A stretch of 64,000 nt of DNA from Bacillota bacterium. GTDB lineage: Bacteria; Bacillota; Clostridia; Oscillospirales; Acutalibacteraceae. Of this stretch, positions 1-7,626 are shown piece by piece. A model generated the notes under the pieces. It did no database searches. It was given only the letters and a program-made list of their open reading frames with translations, and was not told where the DNA came from. Within the stretch, counting starts at the first letter, position 1; each line of letters starts with the position of its first letter. The stretch lies in the NCBI GenBank assembly GCA_023418995.1, contig JAEZYP010000063.1:1-64000 (forward strand). Reading direction: 5' to 3'. The translations under genes and the position numbers were made by a program.

Positions 1-1538
1 AGTGTCGATGAGCTGCCGTTTGCGGTAAGAGCAAGGTGCCGCCAATAGTCCTTGTACTGAAACTCCGGGAAGTAGGTCACACCTGTCTGTGCACAGGTGT
101 AATGTGCGCCGGGGGCGGTCGTGCTTAAACTTGAGGTTACATTGATCTTTACACCGTAGCCGGAGCCCATTTTCTTGCCTCTTGCACTCCAGACCTTATC
201 ATCTGGCAGCAGGCTCATATTGGCCGACAGAGAAGCGCGGTAGCTGGTATAGGTGTATTTCCATTTCCCTTCGTCTACATACTTGCCCTTGTCTTTCCAG
301 CGCCCCCCGGTTGGGGAACTTGCATCCTTAATCCAGTGCCAATCTTCGTGCCATACCCATTTCGGCACCCATACGGCGCTCCATAAGCCCCATGAATTAC
401 TTGTGGTTTGCGGATTGCTTGGTAAATTCGGCATAGTAAAGTCATCATTCCGGTCGTCGGCGGTTGGATTGGGCGGCTCGTTCTTGTCAAGGGATATTAC
501 ATCGGCTGTGATGGAGCTGACACTAAGGGAGCCTTTGGACGCTGATATTGAGATATTTACCTTTTGAGGAGTAGGCGGTGTATGCCACTTGACCCACACG
601 AGCTGGCTGTCTCCCTCCGGGATTACAATGTTGGTAACGGAATAGGAGCTGCCGCCGATATTGAAAATTACCCTTGCCGGGCTGGAAGGATTAATCTCCG
701 ATCCGGCGTTGAGCGTGACCGAAGTAATGACATCGGTATTGATACGGTATGTAAAGGCTGATTCAGAGCCGGGTGTGGGAATTACCGAGTCAGGCGGTTC
801 TTCCTTAAACTTGACGATGCCGAGACCCAGTGAGCTGATAATTGTTGAATCTGGCTGCGCCCGGTTGGTCGAGCCGGTGTATGCTGCATACCCTAAATCG
901 GCTTTTTCAAGGAACATGGAAAGCGGTAAATTCTGATGCGTAAGGGAAACCATCTTACTCCGTAACCCGCCGCTTAGTTTTTGGTCATACAATGCCGCCT
1001 CCGTGGCTGTCATGGCCATTTTGTAGCCGTTGAAGGTAAAATATGCAATAGGCTCAATTAACAGCTTATACTTGCCGTCTATGAGGGTATCGTAAGTAAT
1101 ATTGTTAAGTTCAGAGATTCTTTTTATTATTTGTCGGTCTGTAAAATAGCTTCTTATCGCAGAAATGTTTGCATTACCTCCGCTGCTAATTATCCGTGGA
1201 AGTGCTTTAGCGGGATTTGTCGCTGAGTAAGTTACAGCTGTCCCGGACAAAGAAGCACCACTCCGATACTGCAGTTTACATTTCTTCCCAAAGTGCCCAA
1301 CCACATTGCTTTCATTATAGTTTGTAAGGTCAATGGGAGTGCTGACGGGTTTACTATCGCTAATCCGGATAACCGTTACTCGTACGCCGTCCTCGCCTTC
1401 ATGCCAATAATTTGTGCCTGTGCCGCCGCCCATAAAACCGCCTCCGCCGTCCATGTTTCCTTCGCCCTCGGCAAAGGCGTTGCACGGAATGAGCAAAACA
1501 AAAACAATACAGAAAACAAGGGAAAGAAATTTTTTCAT
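1..1538 (-). CDS. Exported Trp-rich protein of mobile element (partial, C-terminus off the left edge)
   Basis: The frame is open without a stop from the ATG at 1538 to the window edge, giving 512 codons of a longer protein. The N-terminus is a clear Sec signal peptide: MKK, a hydrophobic run, and likely cleavage after AFA at about residue 23. Next comes a Gly-rich stretch, then beta-type sequence. Near residues 380-410 there is a segment very rich in tryptophan (WGLWSAVWVPKWVWHEDWHW). It is the last visible gene of the leftward mobile-element operon and follows an anchored small protein. I recall similar large exported proteins in clostridial conjugative elements, but I cannot name a family from the sequence. 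A surface or mating-related role is inference only. Confidence 0.75.
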   Translation of the reverse strand, partial: MKKFLSLVFCIVFVLLIPCNAFAEGEGNMDGGGGFMGGGTGTNYWHEGEDGVRVTVIRISDSKPVSTPIDLTNYNESNVVGHFGKKCKLQYRSGASLSGTAVTYSATNPAKALPRIISSGGNANISAIRSYFTDRQIIKRISELNNITYDTLIDGKYKLLIEPIAYFTFNGYKMAMTATEAALYDQKLSGGLRSKMVSLTHQNLPLSMFLEKADLGYAAYTGSTNRAQPDSTIISSLGLGIVKFKEEPPDSVIPTPGSESAFTYRINTDVITSVTLNAGSEINPSSPARVIFNIGGSSYSVTNIVIPEGDSQLVWVKWHTPPTPQKVNISISASKGSLSVSSITADVISLDKNEPPNPTADDRNDDFTMPNLPSNPQTTSNSWGLWSAVWVPKWVWHEDWHWIKDASSPTGGRWKDKGKYVDEGKWKYTYTSYRASLSANMSLLPDDKVWSARGKKMGSGYGVKINVTSSLSTTAPGAHYTCAQTGVTYFPEFQYKDYWRHLALTANGSSST

Positions 1539-1568
1539 ATTATCCTCTCCAGTCTGATTAATATAAAA

Positions 1569-1596
1569 GGAGCACAGCCTTTCTCGGCTATGCTCC
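1569..1596 (-). terminator. Hairpin between two element genes
   Basis: An inverted repeat (ggagcacagcc / ggctatgctcc, 6-base loop) is followed on the minus strand by TTTTATATT. It sits between the small anchored protein and the exported Trp-rich protein, so it may attenuate transcription within the operon. Confidence 0.55.
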
Positions 1597-1617
1597 AGCT
1601 TGTATTTGCGTATTTGA

Positions 1618-2139
1618 TTAGTCCATGGTTCCTACTTTTACACCATCTTCGTACATATTATTATCCTTTGTCATTTGTCCGCCGCCGGTTCCATCAACAT
1701 ACCCAAAACCCGGCATATATGATTTTCCTTTCGGCGCATTGCTTGCTTTCTTTGTTGTGTTGTTTTTTGCCGGTGACGAGCTGGAGTAGGACGGTTTTTT
1801 GTTTTTGTCTGTCGTGTTGGTTCCGCTTGCTACGGACGGAGCCGGGGGCGTGGAAACCGGCTTTTCTATTTTTGTTAGCTCACCGGCCTGACTTGCGCCG
1901 CTTGAGGGAACAAAAGCGGAACTGGTTCCGCTTTTACGAAGCTCCGGATTTGATTGCGGCTCAATCGGGGGAACGTAGATTGATACTGCGGTTGACGGTG
2001 AACTGGCTGCGGATGATGCCGGTTCGGCGGCTGAGGCAGTATTGTCAATATTCAGCACGGCGATAAGTGCTCCAATACTAATCAGTGCGGTTCCTGCTAT
2101 GATCAAGCTGCCTTTAGATCTACGGCTTAGTTTTAACAT
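1618..2139 (-). CDS. Small membrane-anchored Ser/Pro-rich protein (DUF6550-like)
   Basis: This 173-residue protein starts at the ATG at 2139, preceded by GGAGG with 7-base spacing. A longer reading to 2181 lacks such a site. The N-terminus has a basic stretch (LSRRSKGS) and one hydrophobic helix at about residues 12-32. The rest is low-complexity Ser/Ala/Pro/Thr/Lys, as in an extracytoplasmic linker. The C-terminus is compact and Gly-rich (MPGFGYVDGTGGGQ). From memory it resembles the DUF6550 proteins of Firmicutes conjugative elements, which have no known function. It lies directly upstream of the exported protein gene and may work with it at the cell surface, which is inference. Confidence 0.65.
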   Translation of the reverse strand: MLKLSRRSKGSLIIAGTALISIGALIAVLNIDNTASAAEPASSAASSPSTAVSIYVPPIEPQSNPELRKSGTSSAFVPSSGASQAGELTKIEKPVSTPPAPSVASGTNTTDKNKKPSYSSSSPAKNNTTKKASNAPKGKSYMPGFGYVDGTGGGQMTKDNNMYEDGVKVGTMD

Positions 2140-2236
2140 AAATATTCCTCCATTCGGATTTTGTTCTCTAAAATAATTCATTGATTACATTATCTTCTTT
2201 TATTTTCTTTTGTCAAGGTGCGGTTTGCCTTCGCTT

Positions 2237-2623
2237 TTATATCTCATTTAGATTCCGGGCAACTTTAATCAAAAAGAATTTTCTAACGTCCTTTTTTTCT
2301 TGCAATGACATAGGCGAATCAATACTCTGAATATCTTTGTGTTCGAAGAAATTCAGCTTAATAAAATCCCGGTAAACTGGTCCTAAAGGACTCAAAGCCC
2401 GCTCTATGGCTTTGATTTTACGGCTACATTCTTCTTGCCGCTTCGTTATCAACTCTGCCTTAAGCGCTGTTGGATCACTTACTTGATTGCCACGTGGCTG
2501 TCCGTCATTATGCGGTGTGACTTCAAAAATAGATTTTTCAAATTCTATAAGCCTTTTTTGTAGGACATAATACGACTCTGCTATATTTACAACCCTGTAA
2601 TAGACGTCAGCTGGGAATTTCAT
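2237..2623 (-). CDS. Hypothetical helical protein of mobile element
   Basis: This 128-residue protein starts at the ATG at 2623, which follows GGAGGG with ideal spacing. A TTG 15 bases upstream is less likely. The sequence is mostly charged and helical, with a central run of Lys/Arg/Glu and no membrane segment. The C-terminal half (SPMSLQEKKDVRKFFLIKVA) could be part of a small DNA-binding fold, but I do not recognise the family. Its start overlaps the stop of a short candidate ORF by ATGA. It lies just downstream of the replication-type protein in the same leftward operon, so a role in element replication or transcription is possible but unproven. Confidence 0.55.
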   Translation of the reverse strand: MKFPADVYYRVVNIAESYYVLQKRLIEFEKSIFEVTPHNDGQPRGNQVSDPTALKAELITKRQEECSRKIKAIERALSPLGPVYRDFIKLNFFEHKDIQSIDSPMSLQEKKDVRKFFLIKVARNLNEI

Positions 2624-2754
2624 TCCCTTTCCCTCCAATCAGAAAAATCACCTAACCAAGGTTCTCCGTCTTTGATGATGTACGTCCGGCTTTTTAAATC
2701 GTGAGTTTCATAAGCTCCTGTTCCCGGATAAAATTTATTAACGCAGCTTGCCAA
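2620..2754 (-). CDS. Candidate 44-aa small ORF (TTG start)
   Basis: A frame without ATG runs from a TTG at 2754 to a TGA at 2620, ending in KDGEPWLGDFSDWRERE. The TGA overlaps the ATG of the next gene as ATGA, the pattern of translational coupling. The first part overlaps the 3' end of the replication-type gene in another frame. The composition of the distal part looks protein-like, but the start is weak and no ribosome site is clear. Confidence 0.3.
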   Translation of the reverse strand: MASCVNKFYPGTGAYETHDLKSRTYIIKDGEPWLGDFSDWRERE

Positions 2755-3485
2755 TACGCGCCGATTTTTTTAACATGGCGCATTTTTTTATCGCGCATAT
2801 GGTCAAGGAACTCTCTTACACTTTCGGAATCCACCCTGTCTATGTACAGCTTTAAAACGGTGTTGGGCTGCATATTACCGTTTATCTTCGTGGATGGAGA
2901 AATAAGCATTTCAGCCATACAATCGACCAATGCATCTACTCCAGGTAAGTCTTCGGGGAAATTTTCTTCAAAGTAATCGTATTCGATTTGTCTTTTTAGG
3001 CTTTCCCGGATTTCGTCTGTCAGTCCGTCGGCCTTCTTTTTCTCCTTAGACTGACTGACTGATTTAATATCTTTAATATTAGTCTCTTTAATATTATCCT
3101 GGAAGTTTTCTTCCATAGGGGTATAGAAGTTTTCTTCCATAGGGGTATAGAAAATTTTTTCCATAGGGGTATGGAAATTTTCTTCCATAGGCTCTTTAAA
3201 TATACTCAAATGCCTCTCCAAGATTTCTTTAGAACCTTCCCGGTAGACCATCTTGAAAAAGAGATATTTCTTGCTGACAAGCGTTGAAATCCAATTGGAA
3301 ATGCTTTTTTGTGATACTCCGAATAAATCAGAAAAGTATTTATTGGATGCCCAGCAGTAACCTTTATCATTGCATAAAGCTGTAATTTCCCCGTATAACA
3401 ATTTTGCGTTTGCGGAAAGGCTTTGATCATACCTCACGTTTGCCGGTATTATAGCGTAATAGCTGCGTTTTTCTTCCATCGGCAT
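2694..3485 (-). CDS. Winged-helix replication-initiator-like protein
   Basis: This 263-residue protein starts at the ATG at 3485 after a GGAGT site. Residues about 5-95 (YYAIIPANVRYDQSLSANAK, then SNKYFSDLFGVSQKSISNWI) form the helix-turn-helix domain seen at the start of many plasmid and conjugative-element replication proteins. A linker at about residues 96-130 is made of four tandem copies of an eight-residue unit (PMEENFYT). A Lys-rich segment follows, then a C-terminal helical domain (about 180-255) with the layout of DUF6017 or DnaD-like domains. The likely role is recognition of the element's origin or recruitment of the replisome. The gene sits in a leftward operon of small element genes. 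Confidence 0.65.
   Translation of the reverse strand: MPMEEKRSYYAIIPANVRYDQSLSANAKLLYGEITALCNDKGYCWASNKYFSDLFGVSQKSISNWISTLVSKKYLFFKMVYREGSKEILERHLSIFKEPMEENFHTPMEKIFYTPMEENFYTPMEENFQDNIKETNIKDIKSVSQSKEKKKADGLTDEIRESLKRQIEYDYFEENFPEDLPGVDALVDCMAEMLISPSTKINGNMQPNTVLKLYIDRVDSESVREFLDHMRDKKMRHVKKIGAYWQAALINFIREQELMKLTI
3105..3200. repeat. 24-bp tandem repeats in a coding linker
   Basis: Two identical 24-bp units (3105-3128 and 3129-3152) are followed by a diverged third (3153-3176) and a partial fourth (3177-3200). Each encodes eight residues of the PMEENFY type in the replication-type protein. The unit length keeps the frame, so copy number can vary without breaking the gene. Confidence 0.85.
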
Positions 3486-3487
3486 AT

Positions 3488-3769
3488 TTACTCCGTTCTG
3501 CCGCGTATAACCAGCGTTTCACAGGATGGAGTGGAATGTGAGATACGGAGTTGCTTTAAATATCCTGCTTTGTTTAGCTCTTCCCACGCTGAATCGAATG
3601 TATCATTGCTTTCTTTGCATCTTGCCATCATAGCCGATTTGAAATGGTCATAATCAAGCTTGAGGTCTTCTATGCAGCTTTGAATCATGAAATATAAACC
3701 TATTGCTTCCAGTGTTAAATTCTTATCCTGCGCCGCTGAGTTTGACACAGAGCAAAAACTTCTACTCAT
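3488..3769 (-). CDS. Small winged-helix-like element protein
   Basis: This 93-residue protein starts at the ATG at 3769, preceded by GGAGG with 8-base spacing. An upstream start at 3817 would add 16 residues without better support. The sequence (LTLEAIGLYFMIQSCIE, then the helix and turn around DTFDSAWEELNKAGYLKQLRI) matches the short helix-turn-helix proteins that accompany replication genes in Firmicutes elements. It ends two bases before the replication-type gene starts, so the two are almost certainly co-translated. It may help the replication protein or regulate it. No family name can be given with confidence. Confidence 0.6.
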   Translation of the reverse strand: MSRSFCSVSNSAAQDKNLTLEAIGLYFMIQSCIEDLKLDYDHFKSAMMARCKESNDTFDSAWEELNKAGYLKQLRISHSTPSCETLVIRGRTE

Positions 3770-3783
3770 TTTGGAATCCTCCT

Positions 3784-4194
3784 CTATATGCAAACTGTGC
3801 GCTTTTGAGCTATGCATAACACTCCGCTAGGCATCTGATTTTTTTCAAGTATCTGCCGGCAACCATCCAAGCCAATTTCACAAACAGAGGCTTCAAATTC
3901 TTCCTTGTGCCATTTGTCCCGCTGCTTGTTCTCGGCTTCGTAATCTTCTTCCAGCGTTTCCGCATTGAACAGCATATAAATTGAGTTCCCAAAGTGGTTG
4001 TCAATGGAAACTGAAACACAGCCGCTTCCGTACCAGTCGTTTTGTATCTGAATAAAGATTATTCCCATGTGCATTTCAAACGAGTTGGCTATTTCTTCAC
4101 TTTTGACAAGACCCTTTGCAGTTCCTAAAATCTTCAGAGCCAATTTCCGCGCTGTTTTCATGGATAATTTACGCTCGTTGCATTTTAACCTCAC
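3784..4194 (-). CDS. Hypothetical element protein, 136 aa
   Basis: The most likely start is the GTG at 4194, because AAGGAG lies nine bases upstream. The in-frame ATG at 4161 has no visible ribosome site. The protein is soluble and mixed alpha/beta. A central stretch (WYGSGCVSVSIDNHFGN) alternates like beta strands, and an acidic helical region (EEDYEAENKQRDKWHKEEFE) follows. I do not recognise the family. It lies between a 56-residue protein and the small winged-helix gene in the leftward operon that starts at the regulator promoter near 4721-4749. Confidence 0.5.
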   Translation of the reverse strand: MRLKCNERKLSMKTARKLALKILGTAKGLVKSEEIANSFEMHMGIIFIQIQNDWYGSGCVSVSIDNHFGNSIYMLFNAETLEEDYEAENKQRDKWHKEEFEASVCEIGLDGCRQILEKNQMPSGVLCIAQKRTVCI

Positions 4195-4231
4195 TGTAAT
4201 CTGCTCCTTTCTGTGCCCTGTTATGGGCGGC

Positions 4232-4402
4232 TTAGTCTTTTATGTAAAGGTCATCGTATTTGCCGCCGGGGTTCTTTTTGATGTCCTCAACCAGCCTGTC
4301 TAACGACATACCAAAAAATATTCGAGCGGCTAATTCAGGAGTTAATTGTTTAGCATCAGGGGACATAATAAGCTTTCCGGAGATGTCCGACTGTTTTGGC
4401 AT
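4232..4402 (-). CDS. Hypothetical small element protein, 56 aa
   Basis: This 56-residue ORF starts at the ATG at 4402, after an AAGGAAGGTGG ribosome site. An upstream in-frame start at 4435 is not needed. The sequence is soluble, with a helical middle (PELAARIFFGMSLDRLVEDI) and a Lys/Asp-rich end. No domain is recognisable. It is the second gene of the leftward operon, after the XRE regulator, and such small ORFs are common in element control regions. Confidence 0.5.
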   Translation of the reverse strand: MPKQSDISGKLIMSPDAKQLTPELAARIFFGMSLDRLVEDIKKNPGGKYDDLYIKD

Positions 4403-4459
4403 GGGTGCCACCTTCCTTTCGTCCTGCTGGAGCAACGGGCGGGCTTGCGTTAGTCCGCC

Positions 4460-4678
4460 TTAGCTTGCTTTCTGGCTGTTGTCGATGCCGAAAAGTTCGT
4501 TCGGGGTTACGCCAAGGTCACGGGCGATATCTGGAATATACTGCGCCTTGAGCGTTCCGCGCCCGTGGAGCATATCACTAAAAGCCTTCTGGCTAAACCC
4601 AGCCTTTTCAGCAACTATCCGCTGCTTAAAGCCCTTATCAGAAATAATTTTTTGGATACTGGATTCAAGCGCTGCCAT
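4460..4678 (-). CDS. XRE-family transcriptional regulator (small, Cro-like)
   Basis: This 72-residue protein is essentially one helix-turn-helix of the XRE/lambda-repressor class. The HTH pair is visible at about residues 18-60 (FKQRIVAEKAGFSQKAFSDM, then LGVTPNELFGI). The ribosome site is GGTGGTGAT. It heads the leftward element operon. Its promoter (-35 TTGACA, 17-base spacer, -10 TACCAT) carries one operator-like repeat inside the spacer and an inverted copy just downstream of the -10. This suggests repression by itself, by the divergent XRE protein, or by both in a two-repressor switch. Confidence 0.8.
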   Translation of the reverse strand: MAALESSIQKIISDKGFKQRIVAEKAGFSQKAFSDMLHGRGTLKAQYIPDIARDLGVTPNELFGIDNSQKAS

Positions 4679-4697
4679 TCATATCACCACCTTAATT

Positions 4698-4749
4698 CAA
4701 GTATTCTTGGGATTAAATTCATGGTACAGCAAGAATACTTGGATGTCAA
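4698..4749 (-). promoter_or_regulatory. Promoter of the leftward XRE operon with operator-like repeats
   Basis: Reading the minus strand, -35 TTGACA lies at 4749-4744 and -10 TACCAT at 4726-4721, with a 17-base spacer. CAAGTATTCTTG at 4698-4709 and its reverse complement at 4730-4741 are perfect inverted copies. One copy lies in the spacer and the other near the transcription start. Confidence 0.7.
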
Positions 4750-4781
4750 TAGTAAATTACAAAAATCTTGGGATGATTGTA

Positions 4782-4809
4782 TTGACTTTTCGGGATTGCT
4801 TGATATACT
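4782..4809 (+). promoter_or_regulatory. Promoter of the rightward XRE regulator
   Basis: TTGACT (4782-4787) and TATACT (4804-4809) are separated by 16 bases, followed by an AGAGGTGAT ribosome site and the ATG at 4828. A related half-site (aatcttggg) lies just upstream at about 4764-4772. Confidence 0.7.
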
Positions 4810-4827
4810 ATCCTTAGAGGTGATACT

Positions 4828-5205
4828 ATGAGTTTCGGTTCTCGATTAAGACAAAAAAGAAAAGAAATGGGATTAAAGCAAAGTGAGCTTGGGGAACTTC
4901 TCGGAGTTACCGGTTCCGCAATAGGCAACTACGAAAGCGATTTTAGTTCGCCAAAGGCTGAAATATTATTTAAGGTATTTGAAGTTCTTCACTGCGACGC
5001 TAACTATTTGTTTCAGGACGAAATGAAAAATCCCTCCGCCCCGGCTGAAACCGAAGAGGAGAAATTGACAAAAGGCGAACACATATTAATAGACAATTAC
5101 CGTTCTCTTAATGATGACGGCAAAGTAGCCGCGCAGGATTCCGTTGAAGCGTTGACCTACATGCCAAAATATAAAAAATATAGTGATAGTAAGAATATGG
5201 CGTGA
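4828..5205 (+). CDS. XRE-family transcriptional regulator (CI-like)
   Basis: This 125-residue protein has an N-terminal XRE domain at residues 1-65. The HTH is canonical (LKQSELGELLGVTGSAIGNY). The C-terminal region of about 50 residues is helical and may mediate dimers. It is transcribed divergently from the small XRE gene, with about 150 bases between them that hold both promoters and the repeated operator-like sites. This layout is typical of lysogeny or excision switches in integrative elements. There is no sign of a peptidase domain, so induction by self-cleavage is not supported. Confidence 0.8.
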   Translation: MSFGSRLRQKRKEMGLKQSELGELLGVTGSAIGNYESDFSSPKAEILFKVFEVLHCDANYLFQDEMKNPSAPAETEEEKLTKGEHILIDNYRSLNDDGKVAAQDSVEALTYMPKYKKYSDSKNMA

Positions 5206-5323
5206 AAGTAATTATTTGTAAATATTATCAAAAAGAATTCTCGCTTATGGAGGCAGTTAGAAGGATTAATTTATGGGTAAAGATGAAAAACTATTATTCC
5301 AAGTGTTATAAGGGGATATTTTT

Positions 5324-5584
5324 ATGCCGGAGATAAGTTTATTTTATGGGATTCGGATAACAATGAATTGGAATGAGCATAATCCGCCGCATTTTCATGT
5401 TGAGTACGGGGAATTCAAAGCTACGGTGCTGATTCGGGAAGGAATTGTTGACAAAGGTTATCTGCCAAATAAGCAGTTAAAGCTGGTGCTCGCATGGTGC
5501 GAAATTCATAATGATGAATTAATGCAAAATTGGGTACTCTCCAGTCAAGGCAAGCCAATGAACGATATAAGTCCATTAATTTGA
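5324..5584 (+). CDS. DUF4160 domain protein
   Basis: This 86-residue protein starts at the ATG at 5324 after AAGGGGAT. It shows the DUF4160 pattern: PEISLFYGIRI near the start, then the His-rich motif EHNPPHFHVEYG, and LAWCEIHNDELMQNW toward the end. Function is unknown. These genes are often found next to DUF2442 genes, as here, and the pair has been suggested to be toxin-antitoxin-like, which is not proven. It is probably cargo of the mobile element. A 12-codon ORF at 5273-5311 precedes it but has no clear support. Confidence 0.8.
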   Translation: MPEISLFYGIRITMNWNEHNPPHFHVEYGEFKATVLIREGIVDKGYLPNKQLKLVLAWCEIHNDELMQNWVLSSQGKPMNDISPLI

Positions 5585-5599
5585 GAAAGAGGTGCGAGA

Positions 5600-5920
5600 A
5601 TGGATACTAAATTGGATATCACCTACTTCTGGCCTAAAGTATTGCAGGTAGTTCCCACAAACAATTTTGAGGTGTATGCATATTTTAATGACGGCTCGGT
5701 ACGGCTTTTCGATGTAAAACCGCTTATTAAGCCCGGTACTGTTTTTGAGTCGCTTTCCAATCTCCAGTTTTTCAAAGATAAGCTGTCGGTCATTAACGAT
5801 ACGGTGGCATGGGATATTGGGGGTAATAAAGACCCACGGAAATGTATTGATCTTGACCCATTTGTTATTTTTGAACAGCCTGCTGTCTCTGATCCGCTTA
5901 AGGATATGGCTATTTCATGA
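5600..5920 (+). CDS. DUF2442 domain protein
   Basis: This 106-residue protein starts 15 bases after the DUF4160 gene, with an AGAGGTG ribosome site. It has the DUF2442 layout: an N-terminal strand pattern (VVPTNNFEVYAYFNDGSVRLFDVKP), a middle helix (FESLSNLQFFKDKL), and a strand pair containing DTVAWDIGGNKD. The family has no established biochemical function. The tight pairing with DUF4160 implies that the two products act together. Whether this is a toxin-antitoxin pair or a stabilisation module cannot be decided from sequence. Confidence 0.8.
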   Translation: MDTKLDITYFWPKVLQVVPTNNFEVYAYFNDGSVRLFDVKPLIKPGTVFESLSNLQFFKDKLSVINDTVAWDIGGNKDPRKCIDLDPFVIFEQPAVSDPLKDMAIS

Positions 5921-6043
5921 CAGCGATAAACAGAATGATGTATAAGTATAAAATTATAATTTTCTGGAGTGAGGAAGATAACACCAACGAAATGGACGCC
6001 TTGTCCCAGGACCAAAAGGCAGATTGAAATTTGCATAAAGAAA

Positions 6044-6080
6044 AGCCGCTCTCTCCTACTCGCAATAGGAAAGAGCGGCT
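6044..6080 (+). terminator. Strong hairpin upstream of the integrase gene
   Basis: AGCCGCTCTCTCCTA pairs with TAGGAAAGAGCGGCT (one mismatch in the stem), with a 7-base loop. There is no long T-run directly after it, so it could be a terminator or a regulatory hairpin. A second inverted repeat (agggctgaa 6091-6099 with ttcagccct 6129-6137) follows and spans the region just before the integrase ribosome site. Confidence 0.5.
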
Positions 6081-6159
6081 CACTATCAGCAGGGCTGAAA
6101 GTATAAATTCACAACTATATTGTACCAGTTCAGCCCTCAAAAATCAAGGAGGGTAATTT

Positions 6160-7626
6160 ATGAAAGCGGCTGCTTATGCGCGATATTCAACGGACAAGCA
6201 GACAGAAAACAGTGTCGCGTATCAGTTTAATAAAATCAAGGAATACTGTGATAAAAACGGGATTCAAATCATTTCCTTCTACAGCGATGAAGCGGAGTCG
6301 GGTACCAATATGGACAGGCAGGGTTTTATTGATATGGTTGCTGCTGCGGTTCGGCATGAATTTGATGCCGTCGTAATTTACGACATTTCCCGTGGATCGC
6401 GTGATGTCGGCGATTGGTTTGCCTTCCGCAAGCAAATGCTACGGATAGGTGTTGAAGTGATTTCTGCAACACAAAAGCTGGGGGACATCACAAACCCAAA
6501 CGATTTCCTGGTTGAGCTTATAAGCGTTGGGTTAGGAGAACACCAAGTATTAGATACCCGGCAGAAATCAATCGCAGGAACGGCTGAGAGGGCGAAGCAA
6601 GGCATATTCTGCGGCGGTATTCCTCCGCTGGGTTATGATATAGTGGACGGAAAATATATCATTAATGAGCGGGAAGCCGAGACAGTTCGAATTGTTTTTG
6701 AGGAATATGCCGCAGGAGCAAGCTATAATGCCATTATTGAAATGCTGAAAGGCAGGCTCGGAAAATTCGGCAGACCGCTTGGTAAAAATAGCTTATGCGA
6801 TATTCTACAGAATGAAAGGTACATCGGCGTTTATACATGGAACAAACGGATTATGCGGATTATGAGAAAGTATGCAGGCGGTAAATTAAACCCGAACTGC
6901 ATTCGGCTCGAGGGAATAATCCCTCCGATCATAGACAACGAAACATGGGGAAGGGTGCGTAGTAGAATGATCCAGAGAAACCGTAGGGCAGAAAATAAAG
7001 CAAAGCGCGAGTATCTTTTATCCGGTCTGATTGAGTGCTCAGAATGCGGCGCAACGTATGTCGGGCATTGCAGTGTGAATAAACGCAAGGATGGTAGCTT
7101 ACGGGAAACCAGGTACTATGAATGCGGAAATAAGTATCGCACTCGGTCATGCAGCGCAAAGAATATTAATGCCGATCTGATTGAAACTTTTGTTGTATCG
7201 CAGCTGAAGGCTTATCTTTTAGACGTTGATTTTACGGAAACAGCTGAGCGCATTGCCGATGCGGTCAACTCGGCTTCTCCGGATTGCACTAAAGAACGCT
7301 CCGAACTTGCTGATATCAGCAAAAAAATATCAAATGGCGTAAATGCGGTTATGTCCGGAATGGATATCCCAGAGCTGCAAACGGAAATTGACCGTCTCCG
7401 CGCTCGGAAAAGTGAGCTGGAAGACATAATAGCTCATAAAGAAAACGGGGGAAAGAAGATTGATCCCGATAATATTGTAGCTAGGTTTAACCGGGCACTT
7501 GATTGCTGGGACAGCGATTTGAAGCGTATCATTCAAGAATTTGTGACAAAAATATACGCCAACCCCGACGGAAGTTTTTCCGTAGAAGTTGGCGTACATA
7601 TTAATGGTGCCGGTGGTCGGACTTGA
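6160..7626 (+). CDS. Large serine recombinase (element integrase)
   Basis: This 488-residue protein starts at the ATG at 6160 after an AGGAGGG site. Residues about 1-145 form the resolvase catalytic domain, with the nucleophile serine at residue 9 (YARYST) and the conserved Arg-rich and Asp motifs (YDISRGSRD). Residues about 160-270 are the recombinase domain (GIPPLGYDI). A zinc-ribbon with paired cysteines follows (CSECGATYVGHC, then YYECGNKYRTRSC). A C-terminal coiled-coil region lies at about 395-440. It catalyses integration and excision of the element. The last seven codons and the stop lie on the opposite strand within the 3' end of the tRNA-Leu gene, so the attachment site supplies the protein's end. 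Confidence 0.92.
   Translation: MKAAAYARYSTDKQTENSVAYQFNKIKEYCDKNGIQIISFYSDEAESGTNMDRQGFIDMVAAAVRHEFDAVVIYDISRGSRDVGDWFAFRKQMLRIGVEVISATQKLGDITNPNDFLVELISVGLGEHQVLDTRQKSIAGTAERAKQGIFCGGIPPLGYDIVDGKYIINEREAETVRIVFEEYAAGASYNAIIEMLKGRLGKFGRPLGKNSLCDILQNERYIGVYTWNKRIMRIMRKYAGGKLNPNCIRLEGIIPPIIDNETWGRVRSRMIQRNRRAENKAKREYLLSGLIECSECGATYVGHCSVNKRKDGSLRETRYYECGNKYRTRSCSAKNINADLIETFVVSQLKAYLLDVDFTETAERIADAVNSASPDCTKERSELADISKKISNGVNAVMSGMDIPELQTEIDRLRARKSELEDIIAHKENGGKKIDPDNIVARFNRALDCWDSDLKRIIQEFVTKIYANPDGSFSVEVGVHINGAGGRT

Noticed and set aside
1293..2066. Rightward ORF across the first element genes
   Set aside because: It spans two leftward genes and their terminator, and its composition is not protein-like.
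3105..3200. CRISPR array
   Set aside because: The 24-bp units are directly adjacent, with no spacers, and lie in an open frame.
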